DNA from: an uncultured Bacilli bacterium | Lineage (GTDB): Bacteria > Bacillota_I > Bacilli_A > RF39 > UBA660 | Length of the DNA: 33,781 nt | Assembly (NCBI GenBank): GCA_934162555.1 | Contig: CAKPJE010000002.1 | Location: 1 to 33,781, forward strand | Direction of reading: 5' to 3' | Shown: in pieces, positions 16,721-24,285 of the stretch | Layout: each line of letters starts with the position of its first letter | Numbering within the stretch: the first letter of the stretch is position 1 | The notes under the pieces: generated by a model | The model's input: the letters and a program-made list of their open reading frames with translations, nothing else | Told to the model about the DNA's origin: nothing | Databases searched by the model: none | Translations under genes and position numbers: made by a program

Positions 16721-17296
16721 ATGAATTTAATACTATATTGGATTGTAAAAATATTTGGTACACCAATATTTTATATATTGTTTAGACCAAAATATATAAA
16801 TAAAAATAATATTCCTAAAAATGGACCCGTTGTTTTAGCAGGTAATCATAAATCAAATTTTGATTGCGCTTCTCTAGTTTGTTCAACCAATAGAGTGGTC
16901 CATTTTCTTGCAAAAAAAGAATTATTAGATACAAAATTAAAATTCTTTTTTAAAGGAATGGGAATAATACCAGTCGATAGAAAAAATAAGAATCCAGAAG
17001 CCTTAAAAGAAGCTATTAGAAATTTAAATAATAAAAAAGTTATTGGAATCTTTCCTGAGGGAACAACCAATAAAACAAATAATATAATTATGCCATTTAA
17101 ATATGGGGCAGTTAAAATGGCAAGTGAAGCAAATGCATATATTGTCCCATTTAGTATTACTGGAGAATATAAATTCTTTGGAAAATTAAAAATTACATTT
17201 GGAGAAGCTTATAAAGTCAGTAAAGATTTAGAAAAAGAAAATGCTATTCTAATGAATAAAGTAACAAGTTTGATAAAAGGAGACAAGAATGAGTGA
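16721..17296 (+). CDS. plsC: 1-acyl-sn-glycerol-3-phosphate acyltransferase, paralogue 1
   Basis: This 191-residue PlsC/LPLAT-fold protein has the catalytic NHxxxxD box (His43, Asp48 in GNHKSNFD), a middle VDRKNK block and FPEGTTN near residues 111-117, which binds the phosphate end of lysophosphatidate. It makes phosphatidic acid at the inner leaflet from lysophosphatidate and an acyl donor. It has a short hydrophobic N-terminus and no other domain. GGTGAG overlaps the stop of the upstream gene, and the ORF overlaps the next plsC by eight bases. The box-III position usually Arg (FPEGTR) is Thr here, unlike its neighbour. Confidence 0.9.
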   Translation: MNLILYWIVKIFGTPIFYILFRPKYINKNNIPKNGPVVLAGNHKSNFDCASLVCSTNRVVHFLAKKELLDTKLKFFFKGMGIIPVDRKNKNPEALKEAIRNLNNKKVIGIFPEGTTNKTNNIIMPFKYGAVKMASEANAYIVPFSITGEYKFFGKLKITFGEAYKVSKDLEKENAILMNKVTSLIKGDKNE

Positions 17297-17894
17297 TTTT
17301 GGTTATAAGTTAGCAAAAAAAATATTAAAACCTATTTTTTATAAAAAATGTGATCCCACAGTTATTAATGCAAATATAGTCCCAAAAGAAGGACCAATAA
17401 TATTGTGTGGTAATCATATGCATGTTTTAGATCAATGTGGACCTTTATTTGAAATTCCTAGAGTAGTCCATTATATGGCCAAAAAGGAATACTTTGATAG
17501 TTTTAAAACAAGATGGTTTTTTAAAATGGTTGGTTGTATTAGTGTAGATAGAGAAAATCATGATGAAGCTAAAAAAGCAAAAGAGAAAGCAATTGAAATA
17601 CTAAAACAAGGTGGTGCGATTGGAATATTCCCTGAAGGAACAAGAAATAAAACCGATGCTTTCTTATTACCATTTAAGTATGGTGCTGTATCAATGGCTC
17701 AAAAAGCTGATGCAACAATTGTCCCATTTGCAGTTACTGGGAAATATGAAAAAGGTGGCAATTTAATGGTTAGATTTGGTGAACCATTTAAAGTAACTGA
17801 TATGACAAAAGAGGAAGCTAATGAAAAATTATTTAATGTAATAAAAACACTAAAAGAAGAAAATTTAAAACAAACAAAAAGCGATCAAATTTGA
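17289..17894 (+). CDS. plsC: 1-acyl-sn-glycerol-3-phosphate acyltransferase, paralogue 2
   Basis: This 201-residue PlsC paralogue has GNHMHVLD (His43, Asp48), VDRENHD and the canonical FPEGTRNKTDAFLLPFKYGA. It keeps the Arg of box III that paralogue 1 lacks, so it may be the main phosphatidate-forming enzyme, with paralogue 1 differing in acceptor or chain preference; that division is inference. The two share KYGAVxMAxxAxAxIVPFxxTG, showing tandem duplication long ago. AAAGGAGA precedes the ATG. Its final codons and TGA stop lie inside a bidirectional terminator and overlap the convergent amidase gene by ten bases. Confidence 0.92.
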   Translation: MSDFGYKLAKKILKPIFYKKCDPTVINANIVPKEGPIILCGNHMHVLDQCGPLFEIPRVVHYMAKKEYFDSFKTRWFFKMVGCISVDRENHDEAKKAKEKAIEILKQGGAIGIFPEGTRNKTDAFLLPFKYGAVSMAQKADATIVPFAVTGKYEKGGNLMVRFGEPFKVTDMTKEEANEKLFNVIKTLKEENLKQTKSDQI

Positions 17895-17903
17895 TCGTTT
17901 TTT
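17878..17903. terminator. Bidirectional terminator between plsC and the amidase gene
   Basis: The perfect palindrome CGATCAAATTTGATCG (17882-17897) is followed by TTTTTT on the plus strand. On the minus strand it is followed by CTTTTTGTTTG. Both stop codons are in or next to the stem. Confidence 0.88.
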
Positions 17904-19117
17904 AATTCAAGAGCTAAAGCTTTGGCAATTCCTTTAACATAACCATCTTTGTTATTAATAAGATTGTTTAAATCATTTTTACATGTAATATAACCAAGTT
18001 CTAGTAAATATCCCTCAATTCCCATATTGAAATTATAATAATTATTAGCAGGATAATCTTTATTTCTACCATCCATATAAGCACCAGTCATATAGCCACC
18101 AGTTTCTCGATTATAAAAGTACCAAGGTGTATTTGCTGTAACATTTTCATAGTAATTATAGCCATTTTTTTTAGCGCTTACCTTAGCTTCTTCTATTTCT
18201 GCACTTGTCAAAGTTTTAACATACACACCATCTTTAACTTTATATAATTGCATAGGTGAATAAGTAGTATTAGAATATTCTTTTATTTCAGTTGCAATAC
18301 TATAAGCAAAATCATAATTCATGTTAGGGGATGCATAAACTTCTATTCCTCCAGTAATAATAGAGTGAGGAGTACTATTAATGTGGACAGAAAGGAAAAG
18401 CTTGGCTTTTACTTCATACGGCATCGTAGCCCGTCCATTTTTACCATAAGGACTAGGGTTAGTATTATCTTCTCTTGTTAATTTAACTTTAAAACCTAAA
18501 TCTTCTAATTCCTTTTTTAATCTTAAAGAAATATCTAAATCAATATTTGATTCATAAATATCTCCCTTAACAGCACCCACATCTGCACCACCATGGCCTG
18601 GATCTACAACAATATCATATATATTATCAGTCATTATGATTTTTTGGTTTTTAACTTTGAAAAAACTTTTATTTTTAAATTCAGAAAATATAAATTCTAA
18701 ATGATTAGTTTGGTTATTTGAACTTATTGTATAATATTCAGCACCTTCATAATTTGAATTATTTTTTAAAGGATAATATTTATCATTTAAAGAAATTAAA
18801 ATTATATAATTATCATAATTAATTTTTTCTAAATTAATCCCTCCATTTATTTTATCATTTAAATAAAAATAATTATCATTAATTGTAAGATCATATTTAG
18901 TTTCTTCAAATAATGAATTTAAAAAAATTAAACTTGCATTTTCAAGTGAAAAATCAGCATGGCCTTTAATATTTAAATAGCGCCCATATATATATAATTC
19001 ATCAACATATATATGGTCATCTTCTAGTTTTTCATATATTTTATTATCAAAATTATTGATATCTATTACAAACAAAACAATAACTAAAACTACAATTAAT
19101 AAAAATATTTTCTTCAC
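17885..19117 (-). CDS. Membrane-anchored N-acetylmuramoyl-L-alanine amidase (Amidase_3, CwlD-like)
   Basis: This 410-residue protein has an N-terminal membrane segment (3-20), a beta-rich region of unknown fold (about 30-165) and an Amidase_3 domain (about 168-405). Zinc ligands are His175 (VDPGHGGAD), Glu189 (YESNIDL) and His245 (FLSVHIN), with catalytic Glu373 in LLELGYIT. It cleaves the bond between MurNAc and the L-Ala of the stem peptide. CwlD, the spore cortex amidase, is about 240 residues; the extra N-terminal region and a 40-residue insertion before the last strand make this longer, so a vegetative or division amidase is equally possible. Translation starts at GTG with GAGGTG upstream. 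A TATAAT at 19145-19140 may be its -10. Confidence 0.88.
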   Translation of the reverse strand: MKKIFLLIVVLVIVLFVIDINNFDNKIYEKLEDDHIYVDELYIYGRYLNIKGHADFSLENASLIFLNSLFEETKYDLTINDNYFYLNDKINGGINLEKINYDNYIILISLNDKYYPLKNNSNYEGAEYYTISSNNQTNHLEFIFSEFKNKSFFKVKNQKIIMTDNIYDIVVDPGHGGADVGAVKGDIYESNIDLDISLRLKKELEDLGFKVKLTREDNTNPSPYGKNGRATMPYEVKAKLFLSVHINSTPHSIITGGIEVYASPNMNYDFAYSIATEIKEYSNTTYSPMQLYKVKDGVYVKTLTSAEIEEAKVSAKKNGYNYYENVTANTPWYFYNRETGGYMTGAYMDGRNKDYPANNYYNFNMGIEGYLLELGYITCKNDLNNLINNKDGYVKGIAKALALELKNDQI

Positions 19118-19162
19118 CTTTTCACCTCTATAATAAATAATTATACACGGAAAAAATAAAAA

Positions 19163-19191
19163 TTGATATAGTTTTTGTCGAAAGGAATAAT
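19163..19191 (+). promoter_or_regulatory. Sigma-A promoter for the gene at 19211
   Basis: TTGATA (19163-19168), a 17-base spacer and AATAAT (19186-19191), each one base off consensus. It is divergent from the amidase gene. Confidence 0.65.
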
Positions 19192-19210
19192 ATTTAATGA
19201 AGGGGGAAAT

Positions 19211-20059
19211 ATGAAAAAGATTTATTTGTTTGTTCTAAGCTTTTTATTACTAATTAATGTAAATGCATCTGATGTAATGAATGAAATAAAAATTGAGTAT
19301 GAGAATAATGTACTTACGACTTCAACTAGAAGTTATACTAATGAAAGATATATTTTTAAAATAGATTATATAGGAGATGTAACAAGTTTAACTGCTGATC
19401 AATTAGCATTCGCACTTAATCAAAGCTCTAATGATTACCTAAAAGTTTTTGGGAATATTAAAGTAACAATAGTACCCGATCCAAATGGTAAATTTAAAAA
19501 TATTGAAAACAAAATTTATGTGGGGTATACAGGAGGTATGTTTGGTAATTCTTTAACAGAAACTGTAATGCCAAATAATACAGCAACAAAAGAAAATTTG
19601 AGTTTTACTATTAAAAATCCTATTTTAGAAGTGTATTATAGGGTAGATGAGAATAGTGCTTGGAAAAATGATAAAGCTAGTCTTTCAGGTGATATGAAAC
19701 TAGAAAATCAACTTGCTAAGTTACTTAATATTGATTTAAGCACGAATCCAAATGGGGTAAAAGAAAAATATAAAACATTATATTATTTTAAACCATATGA
19801 AGATAAAGTATATAGTAATAGATTCGATTTATATGAAGCAACACCAACTACACCTGCTGGAGCTGAAGGCGAGAATTATGAAACATCTACATTAAAAAAA
19901 ATAAGTACTGAATATGCCATACTAAAATTTGATTATCCAAGTACAGGAGCATTTTTTGAAGTTGAAGCTAAAACAAATAAGTTACCATATATAATAGTTA
20001 CAACAATACTGCTTGGAATAGGGTTATTCTACTGCTTAAAATGTAAAAAAATCATATAA
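19211..20059 (+). CDS. Secreted, C-terminally anchored protein of unknown function
   Basis: Read from ATG 19211, which has AGGGGGAA directly upstream, this is a 282-residue protein with a signal peptide (KKIYLFVLSFLLLINVNAS, cleavage likely after NAS). An extracellular region of about 235 residues follows, then a C-terminal membrane helix (about 256-275) with a basic tail KCKKII. A longer frame from a TTG at 19175 lacks a ribosome site and would bury the signal peptide. The extracellular part is rich in Asn, Tyr and Lys, with a Pro/Thr stretch ATPTTPAGAEG near residue 220. The tail is sortase-like in layout (helix plus basic end), but no LPXTG is seen. I do not recognise the family. It is a single-gene unit with its own promoter and a strong terminator. 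Confidence 0.8.
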   Translation: MKKIYLFVLSFLLLINVNASDVMNEIKIEYENNVLTTSTRSYTNERYIFKIDYIGDVTSLTADQLAFALNQSSNDYLKVFGNIKVTIVPDPNGKFKNIENKIYVGYTGGMFGNSLTETVMPNNTATKENLSFTIKNPILEVYYRVDENSAWKNDKASLSGDMKLENQLAKLLNIDLSTNPNGVKEKYKTLYYFKPYEDKVYSNRFDLYEATPTTPAGAEGENYETSTLKKISTEYAILKFDYPSTGAFFEVEAKTNKLPYIIVTTILLGIGLFYCLKCKKII

Positions 20060-20105
20060 GGTCTATAATGAAACTAAATAGATTGTTTCTTATAGTCCTT
20101 TTTTT
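20058..20105 (+). terminator. Terminator after the anchored protein gene
   Basis: A long stem pairs AAGG, CTATAA and GAAAC with GTTTC, TTATAG and CCTT, separated by one mismatch and one bulge, with a ten-base loop and seven T. A second small hairpin, ATGCT/AGCAT at 20126-20140 followed by ATTTTT, may back it up. Confidence 0.88.
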
Positions 20106-20176
20106 GTATAAAAATTTAATAAATAATGCTATAAAAGCATATTTTTAAAATTACAACAAATGTCTTTCCATATGTA

Positions 20177-20206
20177 TTGATTAATAAAAAAATGTAATGA
20201 TATAAT
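20177..20206 (+). promoter_or_regulatory. Promoter for the GNAT gene
   Basis: TTGATT (20177-20182), an 18-base spacer and a perfect TATAAT (20201-20206), 33 bases before the ATG. Confidence 0.6.
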
Positions 20207-20238
20207 ATAATTGCATTAAATGGAAGGAATTTTAGTTC

Positions 20239-20745
20239 ATGATAAAATTTATAAATAATGAGGAATATATTAAAAACAAATTGGAAATTCAAAAATTAAT
20301 TGCTGGCATATTTAAAAACGATAATGACAAAATAGCAAATTTAGAAGAAACAATGGAACACCTAGATTTTATTTTTGCACAAAAAAATAATAAAGCTTTT
20401 TTACTTCTCAATATTGAAAATGATGAGTTAATATGTATGGTAAATTTTCTGGAATATAATAATATTTTTAAAGATTGGAGTTTATTTTCTGCTTTTACCA
20501 AAAAAGATAAAAGAAGAAATGGATATGCAAGTGAAATTATAAAAGAGGGAATAAAAATAATAAAACAACTTAATGGTAACAAAATTGTTTCAGGAATAGA
20601 AGACGACAATATTAGTTCTAAAAAACTCCATGAAGAATTAGGTTTTGTTTATGAAGGAAAAAATTGGAATGAGATAGCAGAAGGATTCCCCAAAAATCAT
20701 TTAGGATATGTTTATTATATTGAAAAAGATGGTCATGGAAAATAG
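20239..20745 (+). CDS. GNAT-family N-acetyltransferase
   Basis: This 168-residue single-domain protein has the acetyl-CoA-binding motif A as KRRNGYASEIIKEGIKI (R/Q-x-x-G-x-A core at 92-97) preceded by a beta strand LFSAFTKK. Motif B follows as DDNISSKKLHEELGFVYEGKNW, the classic asparagine-rich loop then LxExLGF. The family moves an acetyl group from acetyl-CoA to an amine; the acceptor cannot be read from sequence. It is cytosolic and monocistronic, with a promoter at 20177 and a terminator at 20810. GGAAGGAA lies upstream of the ATG, with a spacing of about nine bases. Confidence 0.85.
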   Translation: MIKFINNEEYIKNKLEIQKLIAGIFKNDNDKIANLEETMEHLDFIFAQKNNKAFLLLNIENDELICMVNFLEYNNIFKDWSLFSAFTKKDKRRNGYASEIIKEGIKIIKQLNGNKIVSGIEDDNISSKKLHEELGFVYEGKNWNEIAEGFPKNHLGYVYYIEKDGHGK

Positions 20746-20809
20746 TAAAATCAAAATAACTTGAATAAAATATGTAAATCATTTTAACTACAAATAGTCG
20801 TAAATAACT

Positions 20810-20857
20810 AAAAGAATAGTTTTAATAAAATTTTAAAACATTGTCTATTCTTTTTAA
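20810..20857 (+). terminator. Terminator after the GNAT gene
   Basis: AAAAGAATAG (20810-20819) pairs perfectly with CTATTCTTTT (20845-20854), followed by further T. Confidence 0.75.
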
Positions 20858-20978
20858 TTGCAGTTCATTCAGGAAGATATTAAAACTTAATAATATTAAA
20901 AATAATTATTACAAAAGACATTATAAATGTATAAGTATAAAAAACTTCCACATTTATTTTTTTAGTTAAAATGAAACC

Positions 20979-21007
20979 TTGTTTTTTTCTTTAAGATATG
21001 GTATATT
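20979..21007 (+). promoter_or_regulatory. Promoter for the gene at 21028
   Basis: TTGTTT (20979-20984), a 17-base spacer and TATATT (21002-21007) with TG one base upstream (extended -10). Confidence 0.55.
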
Positions 21008-21027
21008 AATAATAGGATAGTGATGAT

Positions 21028-21942
21028 ATGGAAGTAGTAAATTTTGATGAAGATATATTAAGAAATCAAAGCATTAAAAGAAACGTTAATCAAATTTATG
21101 GCATTTTCTATTCAGATAATGTAAATAGAAGTTATCAAATAGTAACAATAGCCGAATACTATGAAGCAAATAAAACCATACTCGGATCTTATAACTCAAC
21201 TAATTTAAGAGATAGAATTGAAATAGTACCCCAAATATATAAAACATGTTTGCTCCCATCAGAAGAAGACTATAAAACATTTAGATCAGACTACTTTAAA
21301 CAAATAATATTATCATTTTTACTAAGTCAAAGATTACCACTAAGTTCATATAAAATAGACAAAAATGAAAAAAAGCTATTAAATCCAACCGCTAATTCTA
21401 ATTATGATGAAATGGCCGATAGTAAAATTGTTTTCAACGACATTACAATACCAAGAGAAGAACTAATAAAATTTTTATTTCAGTATTATCTAAAAGATAT
21501 AATACCTACAGTAAAAAGTTTGAATGATGAACAACCAAAATATTTTGCCGATATCAAAGCAATAACATATAGTAACATTCAACCAAGTAATATAACACTA
21601 TTTATGAATCTTATAATCGCGAACTATAAAAGATTAATAACATTATATAAAATATATGCCAGTGAAGACATCAGAAAAAAAGCAGCAATAGAAGAATTAT
21701 TAAAAGAAAGAGCCAAAATAATTGACAGTTTAAATAATATAAACAAAAAAATTGAAGACGAAGGTGGCAGGGGAAAAAGTTTAACCTTTAAATCTGGTAA
21801 AGCATCAAGTAAACTATTCATGTATGATAATGAAAATGGATTCATGCAAAACTTACTATTCATTTTCCTAGTAGGCTTAACATCAGGATTATCATTTTTC
21901 TTTATTTCATCAATAATCAAATTTATATTAAATAGAATCTAA
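21028..21942 (+). CDS. Tail-anchored protein of unknown function
   Basis: This 304-residue protein has no signal peptide and a single C-terminal membrane helix (about 275-300, LLFIFLVGLTSGLSFFFISS). It is therefore probably a cytosolic protein fixed to the membrane by its tail. The first 190 residues are mixed alpha/beta with charged surfaces (CLLPSEEDYKTFRSDYFKQI). Residues about 200-245 form a likely coiled coil (KKAAIEELLKERAKIIDSLN) before a Gly/Ser/Lys-rich linker (GGRGKSLTFKSGKASS). I recognise no family. It has its own promoter and terminator. The coding strand uses many ATA and AAA codons, like the spore genes nearby, so nothing suggests recent transfer. Confidence 0.75.
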   Translation: MEVVNFDEDILRNQSIKRNVNQIYGIFYSDNVNRSYQIVTIAEYYEANKTILGSYNSTNLRDRIEIVPQIYKTCLLPSEEDYKTFRSDYFKQIILSFLLSQRLPLSSYKIDKNEKKLLNPTANSNYDEMADSKIVFNDITIPREELIKFLFQYYLKDIIPTVKSLNDEQPKYFADIKAITYSNIQPSNITLFMNLIIANYKRLITLYKIYASEDIRKKAAIEELLKERAKIIDSLNNINKKIEDEGGRGKSLTFKSGKASSKLFMYDNENGFMQNLLFIFLVGLTSGLSFFFISSIIKFILNRI

Positions 21943-21970
21943 AAGAAAGTACAAAATGCTTTCTTTTTTT
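21941..21970 (+). terminator. Terminator after the tail-anchored protein gene
   Basis: AAAAGAAAG pairs with CTTTCTTTT around a nine-base loop, with a T-tract. The last two T also form the start of the next promoter's TTGACA. Confidence 0.88.
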
Positions 21971-21999
21971 GACATTATTTTTAAAACAATAATTATATA
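21969..21999 (+). promoter_or_regulatory. Promoter for the spoIIB-like to spoIVFB operon
   Basis: A perfect TTGACA (21969-21974) is followed by TATATAAT-type sequence. TATATA at 21994 gives a 19-base spacer and TTATAT at 21993 gives 18, so the -10 is offset from ideal. Confidence 0.5.
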
Positions 22000-22024
22000 A
22001 TAATTTTGAAAGGAATTAATTAAA

Positions 22025-22465
22025 ATGAAAAAAATTTTACCAATTATACTAGGACTAGTAGTAGGCCTGATTTTTACAAAATTATTTTATACATCATATA
22101 ATGCTAAAGCAGCTTTTAATGAAAATGTTAATGTTTATGTATTTCAACAAGGTGTATATTCAAGTGTTGAATCAATCAAAGAAAATGTCAATTTAAACTA
22201 TTACATATATGAAAAAAATAATGATATGTACCATGTATATGCAGCATTTACAACAAATTCAAACAATGTTAATAAATTAAAAGGATTTTTTGAAAATTTA
22301 GGGTATAGTATATATGTAAAGGAAATTAACATACCAGCCAATAATTTTACAGAAACACTAAAACAATATGATTTATTACTTGAAAGAACCGAAGATGAAA
22401 AAACTATCGAAGCAATAAATGCAAATGTTCTTAGTGTATATGAGGAGGTATATAGTGAAAATTAA
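22025..22465 (+). CDS. SPOR-like membrane protein, possible SpoIIB counterpart
   Basis: This 146-residue protein has an N-terminal membrane segment (4-22) and one small alpha/beta domain (about 36-105). The domain begins VYVFQQGVYSSVESIKENVN and continues YHVYAAFTTNSNNVNKLKGF and LGYSIYVKEI. That is the layout of SPOR (peptidoglycan-binding) domains: a QxGxYxs opening, a helix, then a second half with GY. In Bacillus subtilis spoIIB, which encodes a SPOR-type sporulation protein, lies directly upstream of maf-radC-mreBCD-minCD-spoIVFAB. The same position here supports the link. The stop overlaps radC by 11 bases. The domain match is weak by eye, so the assignment is provisional. Confidence 0.5.
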   Translation: MKKILPIILGLVVGLIFTKLFYTSYNAKAAFNENVNVYVFQQGVYSSVESIKENVNLNYYIYEKNNDMYHVYAAFTTNSNNVNKLKGFFENLGYSIYVKEINIPANNFTETLKQYDLLLERTEDEKTIEAINANVLSVYEEVYSEN

Positions 22466-23132
22466 AAATATCCCGATAAATGATAGACCAAGAGAAAGAT
22501 TATTAGAAAAAGGTCCATCAAGCTTAAGCAATGAAGAATTATTAACAATAATTTTAGGAAGTGGGAATAAAAATAAAAGTGTTAAAGAAATATCAAATTC
22601 TTTACTTACTAGTATTAAAAATATTAGTGAATTAAAAAACAAAAATTATCAAGAATTAACTAAAATTGAAGGAATAGGTAATGCTAAAGCATGTATATTA
22701 CTAGCTTTAATTGAAATATCAAAAAGAATGAATCAAAATATAAACAGTTTAAATAATGTAATATTTAAAACACCAGATCTAATATATGATTTTTTTAAAG
22801 AACCATTAGCTGATGAAATGCAAGAAAACTTTTATTGCATATATTTAAACAAACACAAAAGGATAATTTCCTATAAACTATTATTTAAAGGTACTCTTGA
22901 TCGAAGCTTAGTTCATCCAAGAGAAATATTTAAAGAAGCATATTTATTAAGTGCATCAAGTATAATATGCGTTCATAATCATCCAAGTGGAATTTTAAAT
23001 CCAAGTAATGAAGATCTATATTTAACAAAGTCATTAATAAATATAGGAAATATAATGGGAATTGAAATTAATGACCACATAATAATTGGTAAAAACGGAT
23101 ATTATAGTTTTTTTGAAAATGGTGATTTATGA
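22455..23132 (+). CDS. radC: RadC-family JAB/MPN-domain protein
   Basis: This 225-residue protein starts at GTG 22455, with GAGGAGG six bases upstream; an extension to an ATG at 22419 would lie wholly inside the previous gene and lacks a ribosome site. Residues 1-90 hold the N-terminal helical region with RPRERLLEKGPSSLSNEELL and a helix-hairpin-helix-like IEGIGNAKA. The C-terminal JAMM domain has metal ligands His174, His176 and Asp187 in VHNHPSG...PSNED. RadC was named for DNA repair, but that role is doubtful. It is part of the sporulation/cell-shape cluster and overlaps mreC by four bases (ATGA). Confidence 0.94.
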   Translation: MKIKNIPINDRPRERLLEKGPSSLSNEELLTIILGSGNKNKSVKEISNSLLTSIKNISELKNKNYQELTKIEGIGNAKACILLALIEISKRMNQNINSLNNVIFKTPDLIYDFFKEPLADEMQENFYCIYLNKHKRIISYKLLFKGTLDRSLVHPREIFKEAYLLSASSIICVHNHPSGILNPSNEDLYLTKSLINIGNIMGIEINDHIIIGKNGYYSFFENGDL

Positions 23133-23857
23133 AAAAAATAATTGTTATATTACTTAGTATAGTTACTCTATGTACAATAATTTGGAAATTTAATTTTTTT
23201 GATGAAACAAAAGCTTTTTTTCTAAATAAAATTAATTATGTAGTAAAAAAAATAAATTATAAAAAAAAGCTTGATAGCACTAAATCATATTTGTTATCAG
23301 TTATAGATGATTATGAAGAAAAAATAAGTTCTTATGAATCATTACTTGTAAGTTATGAAATGTTAAAAAAAGAAAATAGTGAATTAAGAAATCAATTAGA
23401 TATTCCTAAAAACAATCATTCTATTGTATATGCCGATGTTTTAGAAAAGTCTGCCATTTATGATTATTTGATTATAAATAAAGGTGCAAATAAAAATATA
23501 AAAGTAGGTAATGCTGTTATTACAAGTGGATCATTTATAGGAATTGTAAACGAAGTAAATGAAAATTCAAGTAAAGTAAAGTTAATCGCGAATATGAAAT
23601 ATCCTGTAATGATAAGCTCTAGTAATTCATATGGTCAAATAGATTCATATAAAGATGGCTACTATTACATAAGTGGAATAAGTGGTGATGTAAAAGTTGA
23701 TGATCATGTAGTAACAGGGAAATTTTCGCTTGATATACCAAGTGGATTATTAATTGGAACAGTTGAAGAAGTTTCTTATGATAATTTTGAACTTTCAAAA
23801 ATTTTAAAAGTAAAATGTAATAATGATTATGATATAGTAGGAGTTATTATAAAGTGA
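23129..23857 (+). CDS. mreC: Rod-shape determining protein MreC
   Basis: This 242-residue protein has an N-terminal membrane helix (3-18), a helical coiled-coil segment (about 55-92, ESLLVSYEMLKKENSELRNQL) and two beta-barrel domains in which the MreC motifs are clear: the AIYDYLIINKGANKNIKVGN region, then SGSFIGIVNEV and DIPSGLLIGTVEEV. MreC links cytoplasmic MreB and MreD to the wall-synthesis complex and interacts with PBPs. It overlaps radC upstream and mreD downstream by four bases each, so translation is coupled. The usual mreB partner is not between radC and mreC. Confidence 0.93.
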   Translation: MKKIIVILLSIVTLCTIIWKFNFFDETKAFFLNKINYVVKKINYKKKLDSTKSYLLSVIDDYEEKISSYESLLVSYEMLKKENSELRNQLDIPKNNHSIVYADVLEKSAIYDYLIINKGANKNIKVGNAVITSGSFIGIVNEVNENSSKVKLIANMKYPVMISSSNSYGQIDSYKDGYYYISGISGDVKVDDHVVTGKFSLDIPSGLLIGTVEEVSYDNFELSKILKVKCNNDYDIVGVIIK

Positions 23858-24285
23858 TAGGAATATTTTTAGATATTCTTTTAGGATACTTTGGAATTAA
23901 TAGCTTAATTGGTTTTAGTTATCTTTTTATTTATAAAAAAAATTATCTAGATATAATAATTATTGGTTTAATAATGGATTTATTTTATGTTAAGTATTAC
24001 TGCACTTATCTAATTATATGGTATTTTATTATTAAATTAATTTATAAATATGTCAAAAAAAATATCTTTACAGATTTATTAATTCTTTATTTTGTGGTAC
24101 TTATATATTACTTAATTACTATTAATATTATGAATTATAAAATAATTATTTTATATTCTTTTATTCCTTGTATATTTTATTTATTAGTTCATATAATTAA
24201 GTATGAGAAAGATAAGCAAAATATTAGTAGTAATAATAATTACACTAGGTATTCTTATAGGTATAAAAACAAATCGCCAATTTAA
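23854..24285 (+). CDS. mreD: Rod-shape determining protein MreD
   Basis: This 143-residue protein has about five membrane helices and is short for MreD (usually 160-170). The start is GTG 23854, overlapping the mreC TGA. The call rests on position after mreC, helix pattern and the opening IGIFLDILLGYFGIN, since MreD sequences are weakly conserved. The last 28 residues are soluble, Asn/Tyr-rich and basic (NYTRYSYRYKNK) and are encoded over the first 83 bases of spoIVFA in another frame. MreD supports lateral wall growth with MreC. Confidence 0.8.
   Translation: MIGIFLDILLGYFGINSLIGFSYLFIYKKNYLDIIIIGLIMDLFYVKYYCTYLIIWYFIIKLIYKYVKKNIFTDLLILYFVVLIYYLITINIMNYKIIILYSFIPCIFYLLVHIIKYEKDKQNISSNNNYTRYSYRYKNKSPI

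Larger units (their letters stand above)
20746..21027. other. 282-base intergenic region
   Basis: It holds the GNAT terminator (20810-20857) and the promoter of the next gene (20979-21007). The stretch 20858-20978 is AT-rich with small AT palindromes near 20890-20920. No coding potential or RNA gene was recognised there. Confidence 0.6.

Noticed and set aside
19176..19182. Spo0A-box-like TGTCGAA in the promoter spacer of the gene at 19211, and another at 32059-32065
   Set aside because: The same seven bases also occur inside coding sequence (near 5639 and 29718), and a few chance hits are expected in a window of this size.
22419..22454. Upstream in-frame start for radC
   Set aside because: It lies entirely in the preceding gene, has no ribosome site, and RadC proteins start near the GTG that follows GAGGAGG.
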